A DNA stretch of 64,000 nucleotides from JAZKIX01 sp040384645 (GCA_040384645.1 JAZKIX010000070.1:90317-154316); one strand, 5' to 3'. Positions 25,915 through 34,959 are shown, counted from the stretch's first letter. The notes: generated by a model not told the origin, from the sequence alone. Program-made: numbers and translations.

Positions 25915-26100
25915 ATGAACAAGAATCAAGTCAAAGGCACTGCCAAAGACGTGGCGGGCAAAATTCAGAATGAAGCAGGCAAATTGATCGGCAGTGAAAA
26001 TCAACAAGCCAAGGGGCTGGCGAAACAACTTGCCGGCAAAGCACAAAAGGGCATTGGTGATTTGCAAGAAGCTGCGAAGACGCCAAAAACAAAGCACTAA
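25915..26100 (+). CDS. CsbD family stress protein
   Basis: A 61-residue hydrophilic protein, MNKNQVKGTAKDVAGKIQNE, with the CsbD repeat pattern (KGxxKxxxGKxxxxxGK). CsbD proteins are abundant general-stress proteins of unknown mechanism. TAGGAG precedes the ATG at 25915. The next gene, 74 bp on, is another general-stress protein, so the two are probably co-induced. Confidence 0.88.
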   Translation: MNKNQVKGTAKDVAGKIQNEAGKLIGSENQQAKGLAKQLAGKAQKGIGDLQEAAKTPKTKH

Positions 26101-26174
26101 TGCGACGCTGGATGGGCTGTGTGCCCGTCCAGCTTCCACCCGTACTTTGGTTGCCCAACCATAAAGGAACTTCC

Positions 26175-26699
26175 ATGACTGAAAATCCAAATATGGTCAC
26201 CGGTTTATTCAAAGACCGTGACAGCGCCGAGCGCGCCTACCAAACTATTTCAGATCGTCAATATAACAAGGACGACGTCAATATCGTGATGTCGGACGAC
26301 ACCCGCAAACGCTATTTTGCAGGTAAAAAAGGCAGTGATACCGAACTCGGCACGAAAGCGGCCGAAGACGCCGGCATTGGTGGTGCCATTGGTGGCACGC
26401 TAGGTGCAATAGCCGCCGCGATCGCGGCAGTCGGAACCTCGTTGGTAATTCCCGGCCTGGGCTTAGTGGTGGCTGGGCCGATTGCGGCCGCTTTTGCCGG
26501 CGCCGGTGCTGGCGGGATCACCGGCGGCTTGATCGGAGCACTGATTGGCTGGGGTATCCCGGAAGAACGGGTCAAGCTTTATGAACAAGGCGTGCAAGAA
26601 GGCGGCATCTTGATGGGTGTCAAAGCACATTCAGGTGAAGACGCGCGCCACTTTGAACAAGCATGGAAAGCCCATTCTGGCCAACACGTTTTTGTATAG
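26175..26699 (+). CDS. General stress protein 17M-like membrane protein
   Basis: A 174-residue protein: an N-terminal YflT/17M-type domain (MVTGLFKDRDSAERAYQTIS, about 1-60) followed by two glycine/alanine-rich hydrophobic stretches (about 70-100 and 103-130, with AAIAAVGTSLVIPGLGLVVA) that read as glycine-zipper membrane helices. A short soluble tail (VQEGGILMGVKAHSGEDARHF) follows. The start ATG is preceded by AAAGGA. It pairs with CsbD upstream. The role is probably envelope or osmotic stress; the mechanism is unknown. Confidence 0.82.
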   Translation: MTENPNMVTGLFKDRDSAERAYQTISDRQYNKDDVNIVMSDDTRKRYFAGKKGSDTELGTKAAEDAGIGGAIGGTLGAIAAAIAAVGTSLVIPGLGLVVAGPIAAAFAGAGAGGITGGLIGALIGWGIPEERVKLYEQGVQEGGILMGVKAHSGEDARHFEQAWKAHSGQHVFV

Positions 26700-26752
26700 A
26701 TAGCGTCGATCGCTAGCTAATCGATTCCGGCACGAAGTGTTAGGACACCTTT

Positions 26753-26837
26753 GGCACTTCAATAATACTCGACTGAGTATTATTGAAGTGCCTTTAAACA
26801 CGTTCGGGTTATGGCATATTATTGCTTATACTCCCCG
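26753..26837 (-). repeat. Interspersed element, copy 6, with extended terminal hairpin
   Basis: Minus strand: GGGGAGTATAAGCAATAA, ACCCGAACGTGTTTA, then a terminal stem enlarged to 18 perfect bp (26753-26770 with 26775-26792, loop of 4). The core ATACTC/GAGTAT keeps the usual 16-nt geometry, with C-G at the sixth pair. It starts 36 bp after the aldo/keto reductase stop, same strand, and can also terminate the plus-strand stress operon. Confidence 0.82.
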
Positions 26838-26872
26838 TTTTTCATTGAATTTAGTAGCCAATGTACAACTAC

Positions 26873-27877
26873 TCAAGCTGCGGCCTGCTCGCTATTGAGA
26901 TGGGCCATGAGCATCGCTTGATAGCGCTCGCCGGCAGCCGCGCCAGCGGGGATCGCTTGCTCGACTGCTGCCAGATCCTGTACCGATAATTGCAAGTCGC
27001 AAGCGCCGAGTGCTTCGCTCAACCGTTCGCGGCGGCGGGCGCCGATCAGCGGCACGATATCGGTGCCACGCGACAAAACCCAGGCAATCGCCACTTGCGC
27101 GACGCTGACACCTTTGGCATCGGCCTGTTGTTGCAGCGCATCAACCAGTGACAGATTATGTTGCAAATTCTCGCCGCTGAAACGGGGACTGATTGACCGA
27201 AAATCACTTTTGGCCAAGCTACGCTCTGCCGTCCAGTGACCACTAATTAAACCGCGCGACAACACGCCATAGGCCGTGATGCCGATGCCCAGTTCGCGGC
27301 ACGTCGGCAAAATGCTGTCTTCGATATTGCGCGACAACAGCGAATATTCAATTTGCAGATCCGCAATCGGGTGTACCGCATGGGCGCGCCGGATGGTAGC
27401 GGCGTTGACTTCTGACAAACCGATATGGCGCACGTAACCAGCCTTGACCATGTCCGCTATCGCACCGATGGTGTCTTCAATCGGTACAGTCGGGTCGAGC
27501 CGCGAAGGACGGTAAATATCGATGTAGTCGGTGCCGAGACGGCGCAGGCTATAGGCGAGAAAATTCTTGACCGCCACTGGGCGTGCGTCATAACCGGCAA
27601 AGCCGCCAGCCGGATCGCGCAGTGCGCCGAATTTAACGCTTAACAATACCTGTTCGCGCGTGTTGCCTTGCAGCGCATCGCGGATCAACATTTCATTCTG
27701 GCCCATGCCATAAAAATCGCCGGTATCGAGCAGAGTGATGCCGGCATCAAGCGCGGCGTGGATGGTGGCGATACTTTCTTGCCGGTCGGCCGGGCCATAC
27801 ATATCCGACATGCCCATGCAACCAAGTCCGAGGATGGCGGTAGCGGGGCCGGTGTTACCGAGTTGGGTTTGATTCAT
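26873..27877 (-). CDS. Aldo/keto reductase
   Basis: A 334-residue (alpha/beta)8 NADPH-dependent reductase. The catalytic Asp and Tyr are in LLDTGDFYG (about 50-58) and the Lys in SVKFG (about 81). The position of the usual catalytic His (YxxHR) reads IYRPSRLDP, i.e. Ser, a variant I recall from one AKR subgroup. C-terminal NADPH motif PLIGARRRERLSEALGA. AGGAG lies before the ATG. Divergent from a LysR regulator 146 bp away, which probably controls it. The substrate is unknown. Confidence 0.9.
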   Translation of the reverse strand: MNQTQLGNTGPATAILGLGCMGMSDMYGPADRQESIATIHAALDAGITLLDTGDFYGMGQNEMLIRDALQGNTREQVLLSVKFGALRDPAGGFAGYDARPVAVKNFLAYSLRRLGTDYIDIYRPSRLDPTVPIEDTIGAIADMVKAGYVRHIGLSEVNAATIRRAHAVHPIADLQIEYSLLSRNIEDSILPTCRELGIGITAYGVLSRGLISGHWTAERSLAKSDFRSISPRFSGENLQHNLSLVDALQQQADAKGVSVAQVAIAWVLSRGTDIVPLIGARRRERLSEALGACDLQLSVQDLAAVEQAIPAGAAAGERYQAMLMAHLNSEQAAA

Positions 27878-28023
27878 GACAATCTCCTGTTGAATTTGTT
27901 TCTAGTTTGTAAAGGTGCCAGTAAGTGAAGCGATTTTACTTTTATTAAATTGGCTAATAAACTAGCCAAAATATGATTCACTGTTCACACTTCACTAATA
28001 ATCAACGCAAATGAAGATGCCCA

Positions 28024-28911
28024 ATGGACCAATTTCAGGCAATGAAAATTTTTTCCAGCGTGGCTGAGCTGGGCAGTTTTACCAAGGCCGCCGACCGTCT
28101 GCAATTACCGAAAGCGAGCGTGACCAATGCGGTGCAAGCCTTGGAAAAACACTTCCGCGTGCAACTGCTTCAACGCACCACGCGCAAGGTGAGCCTGACC
28201 CAGGAAGGTGCGCTCTATCAACAGCATTGCCTGTTTTTGCTAGCCGAGATGGCGCAAACCGAGCAATTGTTTTCCGGTACCTTTACCAAACCCAAGGGTG
28301 TCATCAACGTCGAATTGCCGGAGCGGCTGGCGCGCTTGACGGTGATTCCGGCGTTGCCCGATTTCTTTGCCAAATTTCCTGATATCGAGCTCAGACTCGG
28401 CGCCTCGGACCGTCTTGTCGATCTGATTGGCGAAGGCATCGATTGCGCAGTGCGAGTCGGGGAATTGCCTGATTCCAGCATGGTCGCGCGCCGGATCGGA
28501 ATGATGGAACAAATCAATTGCGGCGCTAAAAGTTATCTGGATCGTGCCGGCCGGCCACAAACACTGGACGATCTACGCCAGCACGTCGCGGTCAACTATT
28601 TCTCCAGCCGCACCGGGCGCGATCTGGATTGGGAATATCGCGCCGACGGCAAGGATCACACGCTGAAAATGCGCAGCAATATCTCGGTCAGCAGTTCGGA
28701 AGCGTATCTGGCATGTTGCGTGGCTGGGCTGGGTTTGATCCAGGCGCCACGCTCGGGTATCGAGGAATTATTTGACGCAGAGCTACTAGAAGAAATCTTG
28801 CCGCAATGGACCCCTGCGCCACTTCCGGTATCAGTGATTTACGCGCAACAGCGGCATCTGTCGCCACGGGTCCGGGCGTTTGTGGACTGGGTCGCGGACT
28901 TGTATCGTTAG
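28024..28911 (+). CDS. LysR-family transcriptional regulator
   Basis: A 295-residue LTTR: an N-terminal winged helix (MKIFSSVAELGSFTKAADRL... to about 60), then a co-inducer-binding domain from about 90 (GVINVELPERLARLTVIPALPDF). The effector is unknown. It is divergent from the aldo/keto reductase, the classic LysR-target layout. Confidence 0.92.
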   Translation: MDQFQAMKIFSSVAELGSFTKAADRLQLPKASVTNAVQALEKHFRVQLLQRTTRKVSLTQEGALYQQHCLFLLAEMAQTEQLFSGTFTKPKGVINVELPERLARLTVIPALPDFFAKFPDIELRLGASDRLVDLIGEGIDCAVRVGELPDSSMVARRIGMMEQINCGAKSYLDRAGRPQTLDDLRQHVAVNYFSSRTGRDLDWEYRADGKDHTLKMRSNISVSSSEAYLACCVAGLGLIQAPRSGIEELFDAELLEEILPQWTPAPLPVSVIYAQQRHLSPRVRAFVDWVADLYR

Positions 28912-29262
28912 CGATAAAGAAATGACTATACGGAAACAAATTTAATGACAATAATGTCGTCCTTGCTATTCAAAATAAATACCTTTTTGGATAACAAGGA
29001 GAATGCATAAACGCAATTTTAAGCTCGCTTGCTAAAACCATTTCCCTACTTGATTTCTAGCTTCCACATTGCCTTATGCCAATAACGTATATCCCGCTAC
29101 GAAAATATTCTGTTTCCGTATTGCTATAAACGCTATGCTCAGCCGCTAGTCAAAGCGGTACTCCGCGACATGCCCGCAGCAAAGAATGATTCAGCGCCAC
29201 CGGAAACTCCTGCCTTGGCAGCGCAGATTTTATTGTCCATATCAAACACCGTAGGATCTTCC
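28912..29262. other. Intergenic region, possible 10-codon leader ORF
   Basis: 350 bp with no standard gene. A mini-ORF at 29003-29035 (MHKRNFKLAC, stop TAA) has AAGGAGA just upstream, a strong ribosome-binding site for so short a frame. It may be a leader peptide for the downstream transport gene or chance. The open frame from 29170 is an N-terminal overextension of the LivK-like gene. Confidence 0.3.
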
Positions 29263-30384
29263 ATGAAAAAAATCTTTACCACCTTGGCGATGTTGGCCGC
29301 TTTTCAAGCCAGTAGCGCACTCCATGCTGAAAATGGTGTTTCGGACAAAGAAATCCTGTTGGGTCAGTCTGCCGCCATGACTGGGGCCGCTGGCGAGCTA
29401 GGGAAGCAAATGCGGGCCGGGGCTGAAGCGTATTTCAACTCGGTCAATGAACAAGGCGGCGTATTCGGACGAAAAATCAAGCTCATCACCTTGGACGACG
29501 GTTATGAACCGGAACGCGCAGCGGCCAACACCAAAACCTTGATCGAATCGTCGAAAGTATTTGCCCTGTTTGGTTACGTCGGCACACCGACCAGCAATGC
29601 CGCCAAGCCCATCTTTAGCGCAGCAAAAGTGCCGTTCTTTGCACCGTACACTGGCGCAGAATCGATGCGCCATCCGGTCAACCGTTATATCTTCAATGTG
29701 CGTAGCAGCTATTTTGCCGAGACTGCCGAGATCATCCGCTTCGTAGACGCGCCACGTATGAAAAACATTGCCGTGTTTTACCAGAACGACGCTTACGGTC
29801 AGGCCGGGCTGGAAGGCGTCAAGCAAGCCATGCTCAAGTACAACGCCAAACCGGGCGCGCTTGCTACAGTGGAACGTAATTCGGTCGATGTCGCCGCTGC
29901 GGTCGATACCATTGCTGCCACAAAACCAGAAGCCATCGTCATGATCAGCGCCTACAAGTCATGCGCCGCTTTTATCCGGGCCATGAAAGCTCGGGTGCCC
30001 GGTGTCAGCTTTTGGAATGTCTCCTTTGTCGGCAGCCGTGCGCTGGCCGATGAGTTGGGCGATATGGGCCGCGGTGTAGCGATCTCGCAAGTGGTGCCCT
30101 TCCCTTGGGACGACATCACACCGGTCACCAAAGAACACCACAAGCACATCGGCAAAGATATGTCGTTCACAACGCTGGAAGGCTTTATTGCGGCGAAGGT
30201 TTTTGTCGAAGGCTTGCGCAAGACCGGTAAGGGCTTGACACGTGAAAAATTCGTCGACGCGCTAGAACAAGCAGGCAAGATTGATGTCGGTGGCTTTGAA
30301 GTGAAATACACGCCCGACAATCACGATGGCTCGAAATTTGTCGACTTGACCTTGATTAGCCACAACAAGAAATTTATTCGTTAA
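29263..30384 (+). CDS. LivK-type ABC transporter substrate-binding protein
   Basis: A 373-residue periplasmic binding protein of the branched-chain amino acid/amide family: signal peptide (MKKIFTTLAMLAAFQASSALHA), then a type I binding fold (KEILLGQSAAMTGAAGELGKQM, FFAPYTGAESMR, VFYQNDAYGQAGLEG). ATG at 29263 was chosen over the upstream one because it begins the signal peptide and follows GTAGGA. No permease or ATPase gene is nearby, so it is an orphan that may serve another transporter or a sensor. Confidence 0.88.
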   Translation: MKKIFTTLAMLAAFQASSALHAENGVSDKEILLGQSAAMTGAAGELGKQMRAGAEAYFNSVNEQGGVFGRKIKLITLDDGYEPERAAANTKTLIESSKVFALFGYVGTPTSNAAKPIFSAAKVPFFAPYTGAESMRHPVNRYIFNVRSSYFAETAEIIRFVDAPRMKNIAVFYQNDAYGQAGLEGVKQAMLKYNAKPGALATVERNSVDVAAAVDTIAATKPEAIVMISAYKSCAAFIRAMKARVPGVSFWNVSFVGSRALADELGDMGRGVAISQVVPFPWDDITPVTKEHHKHIGKDMSFTTLEGFIAAKVFVEGLRKTGKGLTREKFVDALEQAGKIDVGGFEVKYTPDNHDGSKFVDLTLISHNKKFIR

Positions 30385-30473
30385 TATCGTCAATCAGATC
30401 CAGACGGTGCACGCTGCAATCCCAGCTCGCCGCCTTTTTAAGCTGGTCGGCGCGAAGCAAAAGGGGAATCGGC

Positions 30474-31034
30474 ATGAAGATCTTACGCACGCTGGCAGCG
30501 CTGGTAGCGCCGCTAGTCACATTGACTGTACCGGCCATGGCGGCCGAGACCTGCCCGCCGATCTTGCAGCAAAGCTTCAAGCGCCTGCAAGACGATGCGC
30601 CGCAAAACCTGTGCCAATACGCTGGCAAAGTCATTCTGGTGGTCAATACCGCCAGCTATTGCGGCTTCACCAAACAGTACGAAGGGCTGGAAGCGCTGTA
30701 TGCCAAATACAGCGCGAAAGGCTTTGTAGTGCTGGGCTTTCCATCGAACGATTTCGGCGACCAGGAACCGGGTGATAGCAAGCAAATCGCCGATTTTTGC
30801 TTCAACACCTATGGCGTCAAATTCCCGATGTTGGCTAAATCCTCGGTGCATGGCAAGGATGCCAACCCGTTCTACCTCAAGCTGATCAAGGAAAGCGGCA
30901 CCACGCCGAAATGGAATTTTTATAAATACCTGATCGACCGCAGTGGCAAAGTGGCCGGCAGTTATTCCAGCCTGACCGCGCCGGACGACAAGGGTTTGGT
31001 GAAGGATATTGAAAAGGCGCTGGAAGTAAAGTAA
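30474..31034 (+). CDS. Glutathione peroxidase family protein, exported
   Basis: A 186-residue thiol peroxidase. Signal-like N-terminus MKILRTLAALVAPLVTLTVPAMA suggests a periplasmic form. The active site is NTASYCGFTKQYEGLE (peroxidatic Cys), with FPSNDFGDQEPG (Gln) and TPKWNFYKYL (Trp, Asn) completing the tetrad. It reduces H2O2 or lipid peroxides, probably with thioredoxin-like donors in bacteria. A convergent hairpin follows. Confidence 0.9.
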   Translation: MKILRTLAALVAPLVTLTVPAMAAETCPPILQQSFKRLQDDAPQNLCQYAGKVILVVNTASYCGFTKQYEGLEALYAKYSAKGFVVLGFPSNDFGDQEPGDSKQIADFCFNTYGVKFPMLAKSSVHGKDANPFYLKLIKESGTTPKWNFYKYLIDRSGKVAGSYSSLTAPDDKGLVKDIEKALEVK

Positions 31035-31052
31035 AACGCGCTTGGTAACACT

Positions 31053-31079
31053 GTTTGCGCGGCTCGAGACCGCGCAAAC
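31053..31079. terminator. Hairpin between convergent genes
   Basis: GTTTGCGCGG and CCGCGCAAAC, a 10-bp perfect stem with a 7-nt loop, between the glutathione peroxidase stop and the minus-strand gene's stop. No T-tract, but usable in both directions. Confidence 0.65.
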
Positions 31080-31087
31080 GGGAGAAA

Positions 31088-31492
31088 TTATGACGCTTTC
31101 AAGGCGCGTAAAAACAGCCCTAAACCACCAAACGCCAGCACCAGGATCACGATCAAATCGAAGGCGCTCATCTGGCGAAAGCTGAACTGGAGCGAGGTGA
31201 TCACGCCAAACAGCAAGGCGATCAACGATCCCAGCGTCAAGATCCAAGCCAATAGGCTTTTCGCATCATAAAAGATCATGCCGACGCCGATAATGAAGGG
31301 AATCATCACCATCCCGCTGGTAATTCCCAAGCCATGGCCGAACATCGAAAAGCCGTATAACTGCATGCCCATGCCAAAACTCGACGCGACCGAAATCGCG
31401 TTGAACAGCAAATAAAAGCCGCCGCACATCATCGCAAGCCCGAGAAAAAATTGTCCGCTGCCGCCACTGGTCCCACCTGCTCCCCGCACCAT
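31088..31492 (-). CDS. Small integral membrane protein, unknown
   Basis: A 134-residue protein with four hydrophobic segments (about 15-33, 45-67, 80-97, 110-128) and a Gly/Ser-rich N-terminus (MVRGAGGTSGGSGQF). I do not recognise a family. No signal peptidase site. Codon use looks genuine. Repeat copy 7 lies upstream on the same strand and points toward it. Confidence 0.7.
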   Translation of the reverse strand: MVRGAGGTSGGSGQFFLGLAMMCGGFYLLFNAISVASSFGMGMQLYGFSMFGHGLGITSGMVMIPFIIGVGMIFYDAKSLLAWILTLGSLIALLFGVITSLQFSFRQMSAFDLIVILVLAFGGLGLFLRALKAS

Positions 31493-31600
31493 GCTTTCTC
31501 CTGTAGTAATGCCCGCATTTTGCCTGCATTTGCCCTAGCGCCGCAAGGCTAACCTGCGTCGGCAAGGCAGCTAAAGTTGTTTTATGCGAAATCTAGTCAA

Positions 31601-31676
31601 CATTATACTGGTGCCAGTATATTTTTTAGCCCAATGGAAACGTGCGGGAGAGGGTGTAAATTGATTTATACTCCCC
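31601..31676 (-). repeat. Interspersed GGGGGTAT/CCCGCA element, copy 7
   Basis: Minus strand: GGGGAGTATAAATCAAT, CTCCCGCACGT, TTCCATTGGGC, then ATACTG/CAGTAT (31605-31620, loop GCAC). It lies between two divergent genes, pointing into the minus-strand membrane protein gene. One of the two copies that do not sit next to a stop codon. The inner helix TCAAT/ATTGG forms. Confidence 0.87.
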
Positions 31677-31704
31677 GATATATTGCAACTGTAACGCGCC
31701 CTAG

Positions 31705-32121
31705 ATGGAGAATAGTTTGAACAGAATCAGTATTCCAGCCGTCGCCTTGTCCTCCGTCATCGTGCTGGCAATGGATATCATCGGCAGCACGGTGTTATTC
31801 GCTCTTAACAGCCCTGAAATCAGCCCCAATATCACGCCTGCGCAAATCGAGGCCATCACATTAGCGATGAGTCAAGACCTCGGCTTCATGTTTTCGGCAC
31901 TGCTGTACGGCACTGCCACCACCATCATCGGCGGTTATCTGGCGGCACGGTTTGCCAAAAAATATCCCTACTTTAACGCCGCCGCTTTCGGCTTGACCAG
32001 TATCGTGCTGGGGCTATTGCTATCGAGCGAAACACCGTTCTGGTTCCAAGCCCTGGGCCTGCTGTCGACCATCCCGGCTGCCGTGCTGGGCGGACACTGG
32101 TATTGCACGAAGAATGTATAA
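31705..32121 (+). CDS. Membrane protein of unknown function
   Basis: A 138-residue protein with about four hydrophobic segments (AVALSSVIVLAMDIIGSTVLF, then FMFSALLYGTATTIIGGYL, a third about 92-105, and a last about 110-130). No family recognised. ATG at 31705 lacks a ribosome-binding site; the TTG at 31717, preceded by GGAG, may be the true start. Confidence 0.65.
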   Translation: MENSLNRISIPAVALSSVIVLAMDIIGSTVLFALNSPEISPNITPAQIEAITLAMSQDLGFMFSALLYGTATTIIGGYLAARFAKKYPYFNAAAFGLTSIVLGLLLSSETPFWFQALGLLSTIPAAVLGGHWYCTKNV

Positions 32122-32255
32122 CAATAAATTTGTAACAACGAATTTGTAACAAAATACCGCGCCGGCGGCGTAGCCTCGAATCGTGACTAGAATTATTGCA
32201 GTACGTGCGCCATTGGCGTATTGTCAATTTTCATCACATTCCATAGAGGTTCATC

Positions 32256-33716
32256 GTGCGCCCACCCTTCATACCTTCTTTTTCTAGCCTACCTGCCCTG
32301 CTCTTGCTAAGCCTCGCCGTCAGCCAAGCCTACGCCCAGACCGAAGAGCAGCGCAGTACCTTAAGCGACCAGCAAGAAGTCGCGGTCACCATCTATAACG
32401 AGAATCTGGCGCTGGTCAAAGACCAACGCAAGCTGCAACTCAAACATGGTGCGTCGGCGCTGGCCTTCCGCGATGTCAGCGCCAAAATGCGGCCGGAAAC
32501 CGCGCTATTACGCAGCACCAGCGCACCCGGCAGCTTGTATGTACAAGAACAGAATTTCGATTTCGACCTGTTGACGCCGCAAAAGCTGCTGGAAAAATAC
32601 GTCGGCCGCAGCGTCAACATCATCCGCACCAATGTCGCCACCGGCCAGGAAACCACCGAATCGGCGCAAGTGCTCTCCGCCAATAACGGCGTGGTCTTGA
32701 AAATCGGCGACCGTATCGAAACCGGCATCCCCGGCCGCATCATCTACGGCGACGTACCGCCCAATCTGCGCGACCGCCCGACCCTGGTCATGGCGCTCGA
32801 CAATAGTGGCGCCCAGCAGCAAGACGTGGAACTCAGCTACCTGACCGGCGGGCTGGCATGGAAGGCTGACTATGTAGTCGAGCTGAACCCGAGCGATGAC
32901 AAACTCGATATCTCGGGCTGGGTCACACTGACCAATACCAGCGGCGCGACCTATCGCAATGCCAAGTTGCAACTGGTAGCGGGGGACGTGAACCAAGTGA
33001 CTCCAAAATTTACTCACAAATTCCGGGCACTTGAAGCGATGGCGCCTGCAGCAGCAATGGCCAAAAAAGACATGGCCGAAGAATCGCTCTTCGAATACCA
33101 CCTCTACACCCTGGGCCGTCCCACCACGATTGCCGAAAATCAAACCAAGCAAGTGGCGCTGCTAGCCGCTGCCGGCGTACCGGTACGCAAGGAATTGCTG
33201 TTGAAGGGCAATGACTATTATTACCAGAGCAGCGCTGGCGATCTGGGGCAAAAGATCAAGATCGGCGTCTTCGTCGAATTCGATAACAAAGAAAGCAGCC
33301 AGCTCGGCATGCCGCTGCCCAAAGGCATCATCCGCGTCTATAAAAAAGATAAGGCCGGCAATGCCCAGTTCATCGGCGAAGACAGCGTCGACCACACCCC
33401 AAAGAATGAAAAAGTAAGGCTGAAACTGGGCGACGCCTTCGATGTCACTGCGGACAAGAAGCAAACCGATTTCAAGAAAATCGCCGGCACCGGTAAATAC
33501 AATTACATCTACGAAAGCGCCTACGAAATCGTGTTGAAAAACGCCAAGAAAGAAGCCGTGGTCGTCGCCGTGCAAGAACCGATTCCCGGCGATTGGCAAG
33601 TCTTGAGCGAAAGCCATCCCCATAGCAAGGATGCCAGCAACACGGTGGTCTGGAAGGTAAGCGTGCCGGCCGAAGGCAGTAGCAAGCTGGTGTACCGGAG
33701 TCTGGTGCGGTTTTAA
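32256..33716 (+). CDS. DUF4139 domain-containing exported protein
   Basis: A 486-residue protein: signal peptide (LPALLLLSLAVSQAYA), an N-terminal segment starting VAVTIYNENLALVKDQRKL typical of the family, and the long DUF4139 beta-rich body (YLTGGLAWKADYVVELN, LDISGWVTLTNTSGATYRNAKLQLVAGDVN), ending in a conserved C-terminal sandwich. DUF4139 proteins are exported and of unknown role. Starts at GTG with GAGG upstream. It appears monocistronic. Confidence 0.87.
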   Translation: MRPPFIPSFSSLPALLLLSLAVSQAYAQTEEQRSTLSDQQEVAVTIYNENLALVKDQRKLQLKHGASALAFRDVSAKMRPETALLRSTSAPGSLYVQEQNFDFDLLTPQKLLEKYVGRSVNIIRTNVATGQETTESAQVLSANNGVVLKIGDRIETGIPGRIIYGDVPPNLRDRPTLVMALDNSGAQQQDVELSYLTGGLAWKADYVVELNPSDDKLDISGWVTLTNTSGATYRNAKLQLVAGDVNQVTPKFTHKFRALEAMAPAAAMAKKDMAEESLFEYHLYTLGRPTTIAENQTKQVALLAAAGVPVRKELLLKGNDYYYQSSAGDLGQKIKIGVFVEFDNKESSQLGMPLPKGIIRVYKKDKAGNAQFIGEDSVDHTPKNEKVRLKLGDAFDVTADKKQTDFKKIAGTGKYNYIYESAYEIVLKNAKKEAVVVAVQEPIPGDWQVLSESHPHSKDASNTVVWKVSVPAEGSSKLVYRSLVRF

Positions 33717-34074
33717 GCTAAAACAAGTCGTCATTAATGCAACAACGGTTCCGGCAGATGCTTCGTTAATTTGCTGGAACCACCCTGCTTACCCAGATAA
33801 CTGTGATGGTTTGCGTAGGTAAATATTTTTCTTTTTAGCAAATTTTTCGCTGTGTTCGCTGGCGCACGGAGTACCATCCGCTTATCCCACATGCTCCATC
33901 CGGTGGCATAAATTAGACCGCCAATGCCACCAATGCCACAAAAGGCGCTGTCCGATGGTTTGATTGAAGATACCTGCACAGTTGCAGACCATATCCCGTC
34001 CGGTGCCACTCATGTGAATCTCGAGATTTTAATCACATGCCAATCGAAGAATTTTGAAAAGAAAGCTGTCCCCC
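33717..34074. other. Intergenic region, no supported gene
   Basis: About 360 bp. A minus-strand open frame of 91 codons (33734-34009) has no ribosome-binding site and unremarkable composition, so it is left uncalled. No riboswitch motif recognised. Confidence 0.5.
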
Positions 34075-34935
34075 ATGAGCACACGCACAACTCCATCAAC
34101 CCGGCCGCAAACTAGTGCGCCAAGGCTTCTCAACTTCATCGGCATTGCAGCGCTTCTCTTCAGTGCTGCACCTGCATTTGCCCAATTGTTAGGTACCGCA
34201 TCCAACTTTGCAGTTTTGGGATCGACCCCCAACATCACCAATACCGGCGCCAGCGTTATTAGCGGGAGCGTGGGGATCTATCCTGCGGCATCGATCACGG
34301 GTTTTCCACCGGGATTAATTGTGCCTGGCACAGGGGTGTTTCATGCCGCGGACGCGGTGGCTTTACAGGCACAATCGGACAATACTGCCGCCTATGGTGT
34401 ACTGGCCGGTTTGACCGGCGCCTCGATCTCGCCCACGCTAGGAGGCCAAACACTGGTGCCCGGCGTCTATAACGCCGGTGCCGCCGACCTGACCGGGGCG
34501 CTCACGCTCGACGGCCCGGGACTCTATGTGTTGCAGGCCACATCACTGACCACCGCCAGCGGGCCGGGCGCTTCGAGCGTCGTTCTGATCAACGGCGCCA
34601 CGCCTTGCGACGTGTGGTGGCAAATCGGCAGTTCTGCCACGATTGGTACATTTAGCGTGGTGAAAGGCAATATGCTGGCATTGACTAGCATCACCATCGG
34701 TACCAGCGCGAATCTGCAAGGCCGGGCACTGGTTCAAACCGGTACCGTGACGCTGGCCAGTAATGCAGTCTCGGCCTGTGCCGGCGGAAGTACGACGGGC
34801 TTTACTGTACCTGCGGTTACATCCGCGATCAGTACGGGTATTCCGAGTCTATCGACCTGGGCCTTGTTGCTGTTGACCGGTCTGCTGGCGTTGGCTGGTG
34901 TGGCTGCGGTCGGCAGGAAGGTTAAACGCGTCTAA
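34075..34935 (+). CDS. DUF3494 (ice-binding-like) protein with IPTL-type sorting tail
   Basis: A 286-residue exported protein. After a signal peptide (IGIAALLFSAAPAFAQ) comes the DUF3494 ice-binding-protein fold: LGTASNFAVLGSTPNITNTG, SGSVGIYPAASITGFPPG, AYGVLAGLTG, LGGQTLVPGVYN, and the Thr/Ser-rich strands toward residue 240. The C-terminus is IPSLSTWALLLLTGLLALAG followed by GRKVKRV: an IPTL-CTERM-like signal, i.e. motif, membrane helix, basic tail. DUF3494 includes true antifreeze proteins and many adhesin-like proteins, so ice binding is only possible. ATG at 34075 is preferred to an upstream TTG. A strong terminator follows. Confidence 0.85.
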   Translation: MSTRTTPSTRPQTSAPRLLNFIGIAALLFSAAPAFAQLLGTASNFAVLGSTPNITNTGASVISGSVGIYPAASITGFPPGLIVPGTGVFHAADAVALQAQSDNTAAYGVLAGLTGASISPTLGGQTLVPGVYNAGAADLTGALTLDGPGLYVLQATSLTTASGPGASSVVLINGATPCDVWWQIGSSATIGTFSVVKGNMLALTSITIGTSANLQGRALVQTGTVTLASNAVSACAGGSTTGFTVPAVTSAISTGIPSLSTWALLLLTGLLALAGVAAVGRKVKRV

Positions 34936-34959
34936 CTCATTACACGAGTAGGCGATCAC

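Noticed and set aside
33734..34009. Minus-strand open frame of 91 codons
   Set aside because: No start signal, no family resemblance, and composition not clearly coding.
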